Shown in pieces: positions 1-6,584 of a stretch of 10,330 bases of DNA; positions within the stretch are counted from its first letter, which is position 1; the number at the start of each line of letters is the position of its first letter. Source of the DNA: Chitinophagaceae bacterium (GTDB lineage Bacteria; Bacteroidota; Bacteroidia; Chitinophagales; Chitinophagaceae); NCBI GenBank assembly GCA_947378615.1, contig CANCKV010000062.1:1-10330 (forward strand), read 5' to 3'. The notes beneath the pieces were generated by a model. The model had not been told where the DNA came from, made no database searches, and worked only from the letters and a program-made list of their open reading frames with translations. Both the position numbers and the translations under genes were made by a program.

Positions 1-1
1 C

Positions 2-3000
2 ATCGGCACTACCGTAATAATAAAGGGTACCAATAGTTCTACGCTTACAGATAAGGAAGGGAAATTTTCTCTGAAAACCAATAAACCTCTTGTTGATTTG
101 ACCTTAACTCATGTAAGCTATACAACAGTTGAGCAAAAAGCGATGATATCCACGGAGTCATTATTTATTACGATGTATGAAACTTCGAGCAAACTCGACG
201 AGGTCATTGTCGTGGGATATGGTAGTGTTAAGAAACGTGATTTGACGGGTTCGGTGGGCAAAGTTAATATGGAAGATTTTCATAAGGCACCTGTTTCCTC
301 CTTCGACCAAGCATTGCAAGGCAGGGTTGCGGGTGTTGTGGTATCTTCAAATGATGGACAGCCAGGTGCGGGGTCATCTATAAGTATCAGGGGAACTTCG
401 TTTACACAGGATGCAAGTCCCTTGTATGTAGTGGATGGTTTTCCTATTGAGAATATGAATATTAATTCCATTAATCCTGCCGATATTGAATCTCTCGAAG
501 TATTGAAAGATGCCTCTTCCATCGCTATTTATGGTTCAAGGGCTTCAAATGGTGTCATCATGATTACCACTCGAAAAGGAAAGGCTTCAACTCCGATTGT
601 TTCTTACAGTTTCTCTTCTGGTTTGCAAAGAGCCACGAAAACCATTCCTGTTTTAAACCCGTATGAATTTGTAAAACTTCAACTTGAATTAGATTCGTTA
701 GCAAGTACTCCTACACTACCGATTACAAGGTATCATGATATTTATTTGAATCCTTCATTAGGAATTGGGCTTGATTATTACAAAAACGTAAAAGGATTTG
801 ATTGGCAAAAGCTACTATTGAAAGATGGTTCAATTCAAACTCATGACCTAAATATTTCTGGTGGTAATGGCGATACTCGTTACTCTATCAGTGCCTCTGC
901 ATTCAAACAAGACGGTATCATCATTAATACTGGTTTAAAAAGGTACAGTGGTCGTTTCACTCTTGATATGAAATTGGCTAAAAACTTGGCGTGGGGTCTT
1001 AATACAAGTTTTACAAATTCCTTATCAAATGGCACAGTTCCCTCTTCAGGAAATGGGGGTGGCGTTGTCCAATCAATGTGGCAGTATAGACCCGTAGCAG
1101 GTCTTAAAAATAGTCAGGACTTAATAAATAATCTGATTGATAGTACTGCCATGCAAGATTTCTTGAATGGCACAGGCTCAATTGGTGACAACCAAATCAA
1201 CCCCTTGATGCAAGCACAAAATGAGTTTAGGCAATCCAGAAAAAATGATGCAACCATCAATTCGTTTTTGGAATACACGCTATTCAAAAATATTAAATTA
1301 AGGGTGACAGGTGGTTATACCGCTTTAGATTTAAAGCATTCAACTTTTTATAATTCCAGCACACAACAAGGCAATTTATTCGTAAATGCTGCAGGAGGAG
1401 TAGCCAACCAAAATGGTATCAACGGAGGCATTCAAAATGTGTTAACTCAAAATTTGTTAAACGAAAACACATTAAGCTATAACGGGAGGATTGATAATAA
1501 TCACATCATAAATTTTATCACAGGTTTTACTTATCAGTATGGACAGTCAGAAAATTATGGCTTTACGGCTAATAATATCGCTCCTTCCCAACAATATTTA
1601 GTGATTGACAATGCCTTGAGTGCAGGTACACCATCATCAATTGTAGGAGGAAAGCAGCACAATCAACTGTATTCGTTTTTGGCAAGGGGAAATTATATCC
1701 TTGACCAAAAATACCTTTTTACTGCTACCGTCAGGAGTGATGGTTCCTCAAAGTTTGGTGTAGGACATCAGTGGGGCTACTTCCCCTCTGCCGCAGTCGC
1801 GTGGCGTTTTACAGAAGAGTCTTGGCTGAAAAAAATCATTCACGGTGTTGTTACAAATGGTAAGTTGAGGGCAAGTTATGGTACTGTCGGAAACAACCGT
1901 GTTCCCGATGTGAACTATGCTTGGGCAGGTAGCTTGTCCCCTTCCAATGGATATGCAATTTCAAGTGGTCAATTCCTTCCTGGCAATGTCCCTGTTTTTT
2001 ATGCTAGTCCAAATTTGACTTGGGAAACAACAAAAGAATTTGATTTGGGAATAACTACCTCTTTATTAAAGGACAGGGTATCAATTGAGGCAGATTATTA
2101 TGACAAGAGGACTTCTAATTTCTTAATGAATGTGACTCTCCCTTCTTTTGGAGGATATAACGATGTTCAGCAATATCAAAATACAGGGGTAGTGGGAAAT
2201 AAGGGATTTGAATTTTCCATAACAACCGAAAACATTCTTACACCTACTTTCTCGTGGCAAACCAATTTCAACATAAGTTTTAATCAAAATAAAATCCTTA
2301 GCTTTTATAACAATGTAACTTCAATTGGAGCAAATTGGGGATTGAATGGTGCTTCACAAGCTTGGATTGCAAAAGTTGGAGGCCCTGTTTCACAATTTTT
2401 TGGTTATCAGGCAGCAGGATTGTATCAATATCAGGACTTTAATCGTTTGGCAAATGGAACTTATGCCTTAAAACCTGGTATTCCTACTTATTCACCTAAC
2501 ATTCAGCCAGGTGACCAGAAATATGCAGATTTGAATCATGATGGAATTATCGATGGGAATGATGAAACTACTCTCGGCACCAATCTGCCCATTCATACAG
2601 GAGGGATTTCAAATAATTTCAGATACAAGAACTTTTCTTTGAATATCTTCTTACAATGGAGTTATGGAGGAAAAGTATTGAATGCCAATAAAGTTGCTTT
2701 TGAAACTACTGGTGATTATTTTGCTTTTGGGAATCAATTTGCTGCCTACGCAAACCGTTGGGAACCAAATCACACTAATACGGATATTCCAAGGGCTTTT
2801 ACAAAGAATCCAAAAGGCGACGAATTGGATAATAATCCCAATCCTTCTTCCCGTTTCATAGAGGATGGTTCATATCTGCGTTTAAAAACAATTCAATTGA
2901 ATTATGAAATTCCCACTACTGTTTTAAAAAGAGTCAATCTTAATAGGGTTTCTGTTTATGTCGCAGCACAAAACCTTTTAACCCTCACACATTATTCTGG

Positions 3001-3199
3001 CTTAGACCCCGAGGTATCAACAAGTCGTATTTTTAATAGTGCTAAATCGCCTATCAATAATACAGGCAATATAGAATCAGGTTTGGGCTATTCTTATGTG
3101 CAGCCAAGTAGCGGTTCGGCGGTTTTGCAATCGGGTTATGATTATACACCCTATCCACGGGCATTTACTTTGACGGGAGGTCTTAGAATCACATTTTAA
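2..3199 (+). CDS. SusC/RagA-family TonB-linked outer-membrane transporter, 5'-truncated
   Basis: Imports oligosaccharides across the outer membrane with TonB energy, paired with the SusD lipoprotein downstream. The frame is open from base 2, so the gene begins before the window; 1065 residues are visible. Residues 1 to about 45 are the end of a carboxypeptidase-D regulatory-like domain (GTTVIIKGT, then TDKEGKFSL). The SusC hallmark LDEVIVVGYG is at 65-74, followed by the plug domain with VVDGFP (143-148) and a conserved plug end, LEVLKDASSIAIYGSRASNG at 165-184. The rest is a beta-barrel with a DLNHDGIIDGND loop (843-854), a calcium-binding-like sequence common in SusC proteins. It ends with an aromatic terminal strand (LRITF) before TAA at 3197, as expected for barrel insertion. 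Signal peptide and any STN signalling domain would lie upstream and cannot be judged. No frameshift is seen. Family assignment is very secure; substrate is unknown. Confidence 0.97.
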   Translation: MGTTVIIKGTNSSTLTDKEGKFSLKTNKPLVDLTLTHVSYTTVEQKAMISTESLFITMYETSSKLDEVIVVGYGSVKKRDLTGSVGKVNMEDFHKAPVSSFDQALQGRVAGVVVSSNDGQPGAGSSISIRGTSFTQDASPLYVVDGFPIENMNINSINPADIESLEVLKDASSIAIYGSRASNGVIMITTRKGKASTPIVSYSFSSGLQRATKTIPVLNPYEFVKLQLELDSLASTPTLPITRYHDIYLNPSLGIGLDYYKNVKGFDWQKLLLKDGSIQTHDLNISGGNGDTRYSISASAFKQDGIIINTGLKRYSGRFTLDMKLAKNLAWGLNTSFTNSLSNGTVPSSGNGGGVVQSMWQYRPVAGLKNSQDLINNLIDSTAMQDFLNGTGSIGDNQINPLMQAQNEFRQSRKNDATINSFLEYTLFKNIKLRVTGGYTALDLKHSTFYNSSTQQGNLFVNAAGGVANQNGINGGIQNVLTQNLLNENTLSYNGRIDNNHIINFITGFTYQYGQSENYGFTANNIAPSQQYLVIDNALSAGTPSSIVGGKQHNQLYSFLARGNYILDQKYLFTATVRSDGSSKFGVGHQWGYFPSAAVAWRFTEESWLKKIIHGVVTNGKLRASYGTVGNNRVPDVNYAWAGSLSPSNGYAISSGQFLPGNVPVFYASPNLTWETTKEFDLGITTSLLKDRVSIEADYYDKRTSNFLMNVTLPSFGGYNDVQQYQNTGVVGNKGFEFSITTENILTPTFSWQTNFNISFNQNKILSFYNNVTSIGANWGLNGASQAWIAKVGGPVSQFFGYQAAGLYQYQDFNRLANGTYALKPGIPTYSPNIQPGDQKYADLNHDGIIDGNDETTLGTNLPIHTGGISNNFRYKNFSLNIFLQWSYGGKVLNANKVAFETTGDYFAFGNQFAAYANRWEPNHTNTDIPRAFTKNPKGDELDNNPNPSSRFIEDGSYLRLKTIQLNYEIPTTVLKRVNLNRVSVYVAAQNLLTLTHYSGLDPEVSTSRIFNSAKSPINNTGNIESGLGYSYVQPSSGSAVLQSGYDYTPYPRAFTLTGGLRITF

Positions 3200-3222
3200 T
3201 TAATTTGTTCATAAAGAGCATT

Positions 3223-5106
3223 ATGAAAAAAAATAGTATCAGCTTTATTTTCTTTTTTGCAATCATCTTAAGCATAGTTTCTTGCCAAAAGAATGTAAAT
3301 GTATCAGAAATCTTTCCTGATACGGGTATCACCACTTCGGGCACTTTGATTGCCCAATTTGCAGGTCTCTATAGTCCCCTTGCTTCCAATGAGATGTATG
3401 CACAAGGATTCTTTGGATTTATCAATGGTGGGGCTGATGAATGTTTTAATAGCAGTAGCAACACATCCAGTGTTAGTGCCGAATATTATAATACAAATAG
3501 TAAGGATGTGAAGATTTATAACCTTTGGACATACCTATATCGAGGCATTGAAAGGGCAAATATCATCTTATCGGTGGTGAATCAACCAGCAGATTTGGAT
3601 TCTGTCACAAGACGAGATTATATAGGTCAAGCCAAATTTTTGAGGGCATATTACTTTTATCAATTAGTGAATCTATATGGTGATGTGCCTTTAAAAACTC
3701 AATTATCTACTTCAATGGGCAGTGATTTCCAACTGCCAAGAACTCCGTCAAAGCAAGTGTATGATTATATCATCAGCGAAATGACGGCTGCGGATTCCCT
3801 GATTAAGCCAATGAGTGCAGTAAATTCAACCTTACGAGTCACTCAATCTGCTGTTGAGGCCATCTTGGCAAGGGTATGTTTGTCTGCTGCGGGTAATCCT
3901 TTAAACGATACAAAACGATATAACGATGCATTATATTGGTCAAGGAAATTGATTAATGCTAATATTCATGGATTATACGCAACCCCACATCCTTTATATC
4001 CAACCACCCCTTCTTATGCAAGAGTATTCATCAATAATATGCAGGATAATTTTTCAGAAAATAATACCCTTGAGGATATTTGGGATGTATCTTTTTTATC
4101 CAAATCAAATTTCAACCAAATTGCTTCAGTTGTCAATTATTCCTCTATTCAAACTTTAGGAGCAAATATGGGCATTTACAATCCAATAGTTGCAACACTT
4201 GGCTATTGTTCGGGTGCCTATCGTGCCTTTCCAAAACTTTTCAATCTATATGGTTCAGGCGATTTAAGGAGGGATTGGGCAATATCTCCCTATAGTTATA
4301 AGGATTCTACCCCTACCAAGTATCCTTATCTTTCTGTAAATTTTACAGGAGGAGGTGGTACAGGTGCTGCTGCAACAGCCTATACAAACAATTTAGGAAA
4401 AATAACCTCTATTGTTATTGACAATCCTGGTTCGGGATATACTACAGCCCCTACTATCTCTTTTACTTCCTATAAAAATGCAAAGGGTACAGGATTAGGC
4501 AGTACAGGTAGTGGTGCTGTTGTTAAGGCTGTAATTACAAATGGCGGTGTCTCTTCCATTACAATTTCAAACGGTGGAACCAACTATACAACTATTTATG
4601 ACCATTGTGTGGGCAAATGGCGTAGGGAATATGAGGTAAATCTTGTCAAGACACAAAGCTATACTTCTTGTGAATTTCCTGTAATCCGCTATTCGGATGT
4701 TCTGTTAATGGCTGCCGAGGCAGATTTTATGTTGAATGGTGTTACTCCAACCGCTGTAGATGAAATTAATCAGGTCAGAAGACGTGGTTATGGACTTCCT
4801 CCAAATACACCTTCTACGATTTCAGATTTGACCAGCTTTACATTACAAGATATTATGGATGAAAGAAGTCGTGAATTATGTTTTGAGGCTACAAGAAGAA
4901 GTGATTTGATTCGGTGGGGCACAATATCAACTGTAATGCAAAATTTATTGACAGCAAATCAAACTAATGCCCCTTCCGCATATCAATTTACATCGACCCT
5001 TGCAGCATCTAACTATGTGACGAACCCTACTCAATATAATTTGCTACCTATTCCATATTCTGAACTTGGCTTAGACCATTTATTGACGCAGAATCCAGGA
5101 TGGTAA
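3223..5106 (+). CDS. SusD/RagB-family surface glycan-binding lipoprotein with an unusual beta-type insert
   Basis: Outer-membrane lipoprotein that forms the lid over the SusC barrel and binds the glycan. The ATG at 3223 (23 bases after the susC stop) is chosen because it starts a clean lipoprotein signal: MKK, a hydrophobic run, and lipobox IVSC with Cys21 as the lipidated residue. SusD motifs are YRGIERAN (106-113), FLRAYYFYQLVNLYGDVP (139-156, the TPR-like N-terminal region), DERSRELCFEATRRSDLIRW (546-565), and a C-terminal LLPIPYSELG...QNPGW ending at residue 627. The protein is longer than many SusD homologues (roughly 500-600 residues). The excess is explained by a glycine-rich insert at about 374-459 containing two copies of an 'ITSIVI-GSGY' type motif; after it the normal SusD sequence resumes at VGKWRREYE. 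Presumably co-transcribed with susC. Confidence 0.97.
   Translation: MKKNSISFIFFFAIILSIVSCQKNVNVSEIFPDTGITTSGTLIAQFAGLYSPLASNEMYAQGFFGFINGGADECFNSSSNTSSVSAEYYNTNSKDVKIYNLWTYLYRGIERANIILSVVNQPADLDSVTRRDYIGQAKFLRAYYFYQLVNLYGDVPLKTQLSTSMGSDFQLPRTPSKQVYDYIISEMTAADSLIKPMSAVNSTLRVTQSAVEAILARVCLSAAGNPLNDTKRYNDALYWSRKLINANIHGLYATPHPLYPTTPSYARVFINNMQDNFSENNTLEDIWDVSFLSKSNFNQIASVVNYSSIQTLGANMGIYNPIVATLGYCSGAYRAFPKLFNLYGSGDLRRDWAISPYSYKDSTPTKYPYLSVNFTGGGGTGAAATAYTNNLGKITSIVIDNPGSGYTTAPTISFTSYKNAKGTGLGSTGSGAVVKAVITNGGVSSITISNGGTNYTTIYDHCVGKWRREYEVNLVKTQSYTSCEFPVIRYSDVLLMAAEADFMLNGVTPTAVDEINQVRRRGYGLPPNTPSTISDLTSFTLQDIMDERSRELCFEATRRSDLIRWGTISTVMQNLLTANQTNAPSAYQFTSTLAASNYVTNPTQYNLLPIPYSELGLDHLLTQNPGW
4342..4599 (+). 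repeat. Intragenic two-copy Gly-rich beta-repeat insert within the SusD-like gene
   Basis: Codes for SusD residues 374-459. Unit 1 has GKITSIVIDNPGSGYTTAPT (392-411) and unit 2 has GGVSSITISNGGTNYTT (441-457), each preceded by a Gly/Ala-rich stretch (TGGGGTGAAATA; GTGLGSTGSGAVVKA). The shared pattern is 'x-V-T-x-I-x-I-x-x-x-G-x-x-Y-T'. Similar Gly-Tyr-rich beta motifs occur in large bacterial surface and adhesin-like proteins (from memory, not searched). Core SusD motifs lie on both sides in the same frame, so this is an inserted module rather than an assembly join. It probably forms a small beta structure projecting from the SusD surface; function unknown. Confidence 0.7.
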
Positions 5107-5110
5107 GCTT

Positions 5111-5167
5111 TTAGTTATTAGTGGTTAGTGGTTAATTCGTAATTCGTAATTCATAATTCGTAATTGA
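5111..5167. repeat. Heptanucleotide tandem repeat array
   Basis: The gap between the SusD-like gene and the next lipoprotein is almost wholly short repeats with a 7-base period. TTAGTTA, TTAGTGG and TTAGTGG occupy 5111-5131. After one extra T there are five heptamers at 5133-5167: TAATTCG, TAATTCG, TAATTCA, TAATTCG and TAATTGA. The second block is an almost perfect 35-base array. Heptamer arrays of this sort are known as STRR sequences in cyanobacteria and appear to me to be common in Bacteroidota intergenic DNA as well. No stop, start or promoter can be assigned to it. It may vary in copy number by slippage. Confidence 0.85.
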
Positions 5168-5183
5168 TAAATTATTTTAATAA

Positions 5184-6197
5184 ATGAAAAAGTATTTTAT
5201 TGGCTGTTTGGTTATTCTATTTGCAGTTGCCTGCAATAAGAATCTCCCCGATGCCCCTTCCTCTTTTAATGTAACAGCTTCTGCCACTACGATTGATACA
5301 GGACAAACTGTTACATTTAATATAAATGGCGTCAATCCCGACCAGATAACCTTTTATTCAGGCGAACCTGGCAATAATTATGATTTTGTCAATAGGACTT
5401 CTGTTGCAGGCATCCCAAAATTAGTCTTTCAAACCTCAATGCAATTTGGGACTATCACGCCTTCACTTGATTCCCTAAAACTATTAATTTCTACTAACCT
5501 TTCAGGGTATGATTCCACAAGTATTAAAGCAGCAAATTGGACAGATATTACTTCTCGTAACACCAAATGGCCTACTACTTTGGCATCTACTTTTACCACT
5601 TCCGATTCGATTGATTTAAGTGATTTCAACAACTTCGATTCTATCAATATTGCCTTTAGGGTACTGAACAAGCAGAACCCAACTCAATATCAACGTTATT
5701 GGCAGATGCAGGGTTTCGGCCTATATAACATCTTGCACGAAGGAATTAGTAGTGCCTTGTTTTCCTCTCCTTCATTGAGTAATGCAACAGGTATTACCGA
5801 TTTTAAGTATGTAGGTTGGGTGCAGGCAAGTCTGCTAAACAATTCCGATTCAGGCTATAATGCTTGGAACGTTGGTTCATGGAATGTTTCGAGTGCCACA
5901 AGTAAGTTGAATAGTAATGGGATACTCATCCGCACGAGCTATCCTATCACATTTAATCCAAATAAGAAAGTGAATAATCCAGATAATGATGATTGGTTAA
6001 TTACGTCAAAAGTGAATCTAAAACAAGTAAAACCAGATTGGGGAAGTGTCATCAAAGAGCCTAACGACCTACCTCTCACCTCATTCCAAAAGGTTTTTCA
6101 CAAATCAGGAACTTACAATGTCGTCTTTATTGCAATGAATACAAACTATAATGGCAACTCACAAGTAGTCAGAAAAATTCAGATAAAAGTAAATTAG
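5184..6197 (+). CDS. DUF5017-like outer-membrane lipoprotein, probable SusE/F-position surface glycan-binding protein
   Basis: A 337-residue lipoprotein directly after the SusCD pair. The signal is MKKYFIGCLVILFAVAC, with lipobox AVAC and Cys17 as the likely lipidated residue; ATG 5184 is the only start that keeps this signal. After a short linker the N-terminal part (about 27-60) looks like an Ig/PKD-type beta segment (ASATTIDTGQTVTFNI). It leads into FYSGEPG (57-63), a sequence I associate with the DUF5017 family found beside SusCD pairs. The middle is rich in Ser, Asn and aromatic residues. NDDWLI (268-272) and the end (SGTYNVVFIAMN, 308-319) also resemble the family's conserved parts. No catalytic motif is seen. 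By position it would be an accessory glycan-binding protein at the cell surface; that role is inferred, and no ligand can be named. Confidence 0.85.
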   Translation: MKKYFIGCLVILFAVACNKNLPDAPSSFNVTASATTIDTGQTVTFNINGVNPDQITFYSGEPGNNYDFVNRTSVAGIPKLVFQTSMQFGTITPSLDSLKLLISTNLSGYDSTSIKAANWTDITSRNTKWPTTLASTFTTSDSIDLSDFNNFDSINIAFRVLNKQNPTQYQRYWQMQGFGLYNILHEGISSALFSSPSLSNATGITDFKYVGWVQASLLNNSDSGYNAWNVGSWNVSSATSKLNSNGILIRTSYPITFNPNKKVNNPDNDDWLITSKVNLKQVKPDWGSVIKEPNDLPLTSFQKVFHKSGTYNVVFIAMNTNYNGNSQVVRKIQIKVN

Positions 6198-6266
6198 GTA
6201 TAAATAAATGGTCGTTTCGTTTCATTCTTCTCCTTCATCTTTCCGTCATTTCGGAGGCGTCTGTCC

Positions 6267-6299
6267 AGATTTGACAACTTTTCAAAAGTTGTCAAATCT
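6267..6299. repeat. Perfect 33-base palindrome (16-bp stem, one central base)
   Basis: The left arm AGATTTGACAACTTTT (6267-6282) is followed by a single C (6283) and its exact reverse complement AAAAGTTGTCAAATCT (6284-6299). Sixteen of sixteen bases pair. In RNA the tip would open to a small loop, leaving about 13-14 bp of stem. It begins 69 bases after the stop of the DUF5017-like gene. No T-run follows on the + strand (ATATATAG instead), so it is not a typical intrinsic terminator. It more resembles a REP-like dispersed element or an mRNA 3'-end stabilising hairpin. Confidence 0.85.
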
Positions 6300-6306
6300 A
6301 TATATA

Positions 6307-6369
6307 GCGTCCTTTCGACAAAGGATAAATCTTGAAAAAAAAACGTCATTTCGACGTAGGAGAAATCTC
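6307..6369. repeat. Two copies of a 27-base REP-like element
   Basis: Copy A (6307-6333) and copy B (6343-6369) align without gaps and match at 21 of 27 positions. The shared core is CGTC-TTTCGAC, then AGGA-AAATCT. Copy B contains two self-complementary parts, CGTC-ATTTC-GACG and GAGA-AA-TCTC. The sequence CGTCATTTCG also occurs upstream at 6244-6253, suggesting a third, decayed copy. The element resembles a short sequence seen repeatedly between genes in Bacteroidota genomes (recollection, not searched). No coding content. Confidence 0.65.
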
Positions 6370-6458
6370 ATCAAGGATAGTTTTACATCATTTAATAATG
6401 CAATCCCACTCCCAAAATTAGAATACATAAATAAATAGAAATGAAATTATTAACTGAA

Positions 6459-6506
6459 GTTTTAATGACTCGCTGTCATACCGTTTTAATGACTCGCTGT
6501 CATCCC
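6459..6506. repeat. Tandem duplication of a 24-base unit with an internal hairpin
   Basis: Two adjacent 24-base units (6459-6482 and 6483-6506) are identical over their first 21 bases and differ only at base 22 (ACC versus CCC). Each contains ATGACTCGCTGTCAT, an inverted repeat with ATGAC/GTCAT arms around a 5-base loop. The second copy runs into TCCC-GTA-GGGA (6503-6513), another small hairpin. The near identity of the copies, beside the decayed elements upstream, suggests a recent duplication. Two copies with no unique spacer do not make a CRISPR. Confidence 0.85.
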
Positions 6507-6584
6507 GTAGGGAACTAACCGAATTCAATAAAGCCTCAAAAAGTGCAGTAACTCTATGAACCCAATCATTTTTTAAATTATAAC

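Larger units (their letters stand above)
6198..6584. other. Non-coding repeat island between the lipoprotein and the lyase-like gene
   Basis: This 387-base stretch has no convincing gene. From left to right it holds a diverged copy of a 27-base element (around 6244), a perfect 33-base palindrome (6267-6299), two clearer copies of the 27-base element (6307-6333 and 6343-6369), an AT-rich stretch with nothing recognisable (about 6370-6458), a 24-base unit in two tandem copies (6459-6506), and a small TCCC-GTA-GGGA hairpin (6503-6513). The last 70 bases before the next ATG are plain AT-rich sequence. I looked for the Bacteroidota promoter pattern (TTTG, then TAnnTTTG about 19-20 bases later) and found no good match. 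It is therefore unclear whether the downstream gene is read through from susC or has its own promoter. Confidence 0.75.

Noticed and set aside
98..100. TTG as the start of the SusC-like gene
   Set aside because: The same frame is open back to base 2 and codes for the conserved end of the carboxypeptidase-D-like domain, so the true start is outside the window.
3205..3222. TTG at 3205 as the start of the SusD-like gene
   Set aside because: The ATG at 3223 gives a normal lipoprotein signal (MKK plus hydrophobic core plus lipobox). The six extra residues before it would add nothing typical.
3956..4295. Small + strand open frames inside the SusD-like gene
   Set aside because: They are out of frame with a clearly conserved SusD sequence and have no start context or protein features of their own.
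6267..6299. The palindrome as an intrinsic terminator
   Set aside because: The stem is AT-rich and no T-run follows on the + strand, so I list it only as a repeat.
6378..6385. TAGTTTTA as a Bacteroidota -7 promoter element (TAnnTTTG)
   Set aside because: It misses the final G, there is no TTTG-type -33 element about 20 bases upstream, and it lies some 200 bases from the next start.
6208..6438. A 76-codon open frame in the intergenic stretch
   Set aside because: It runs across the palindrome and the 27-base repeats, has low-complexity Ser/Arg/Phe composition, and shows no signal or domain. It is an open frame by chance.
6459..6506. A minimal CRISPR array
   Set aside because: There are only two copies in direct tandem with a 3-base difference zone, no spacers and no cas genes.
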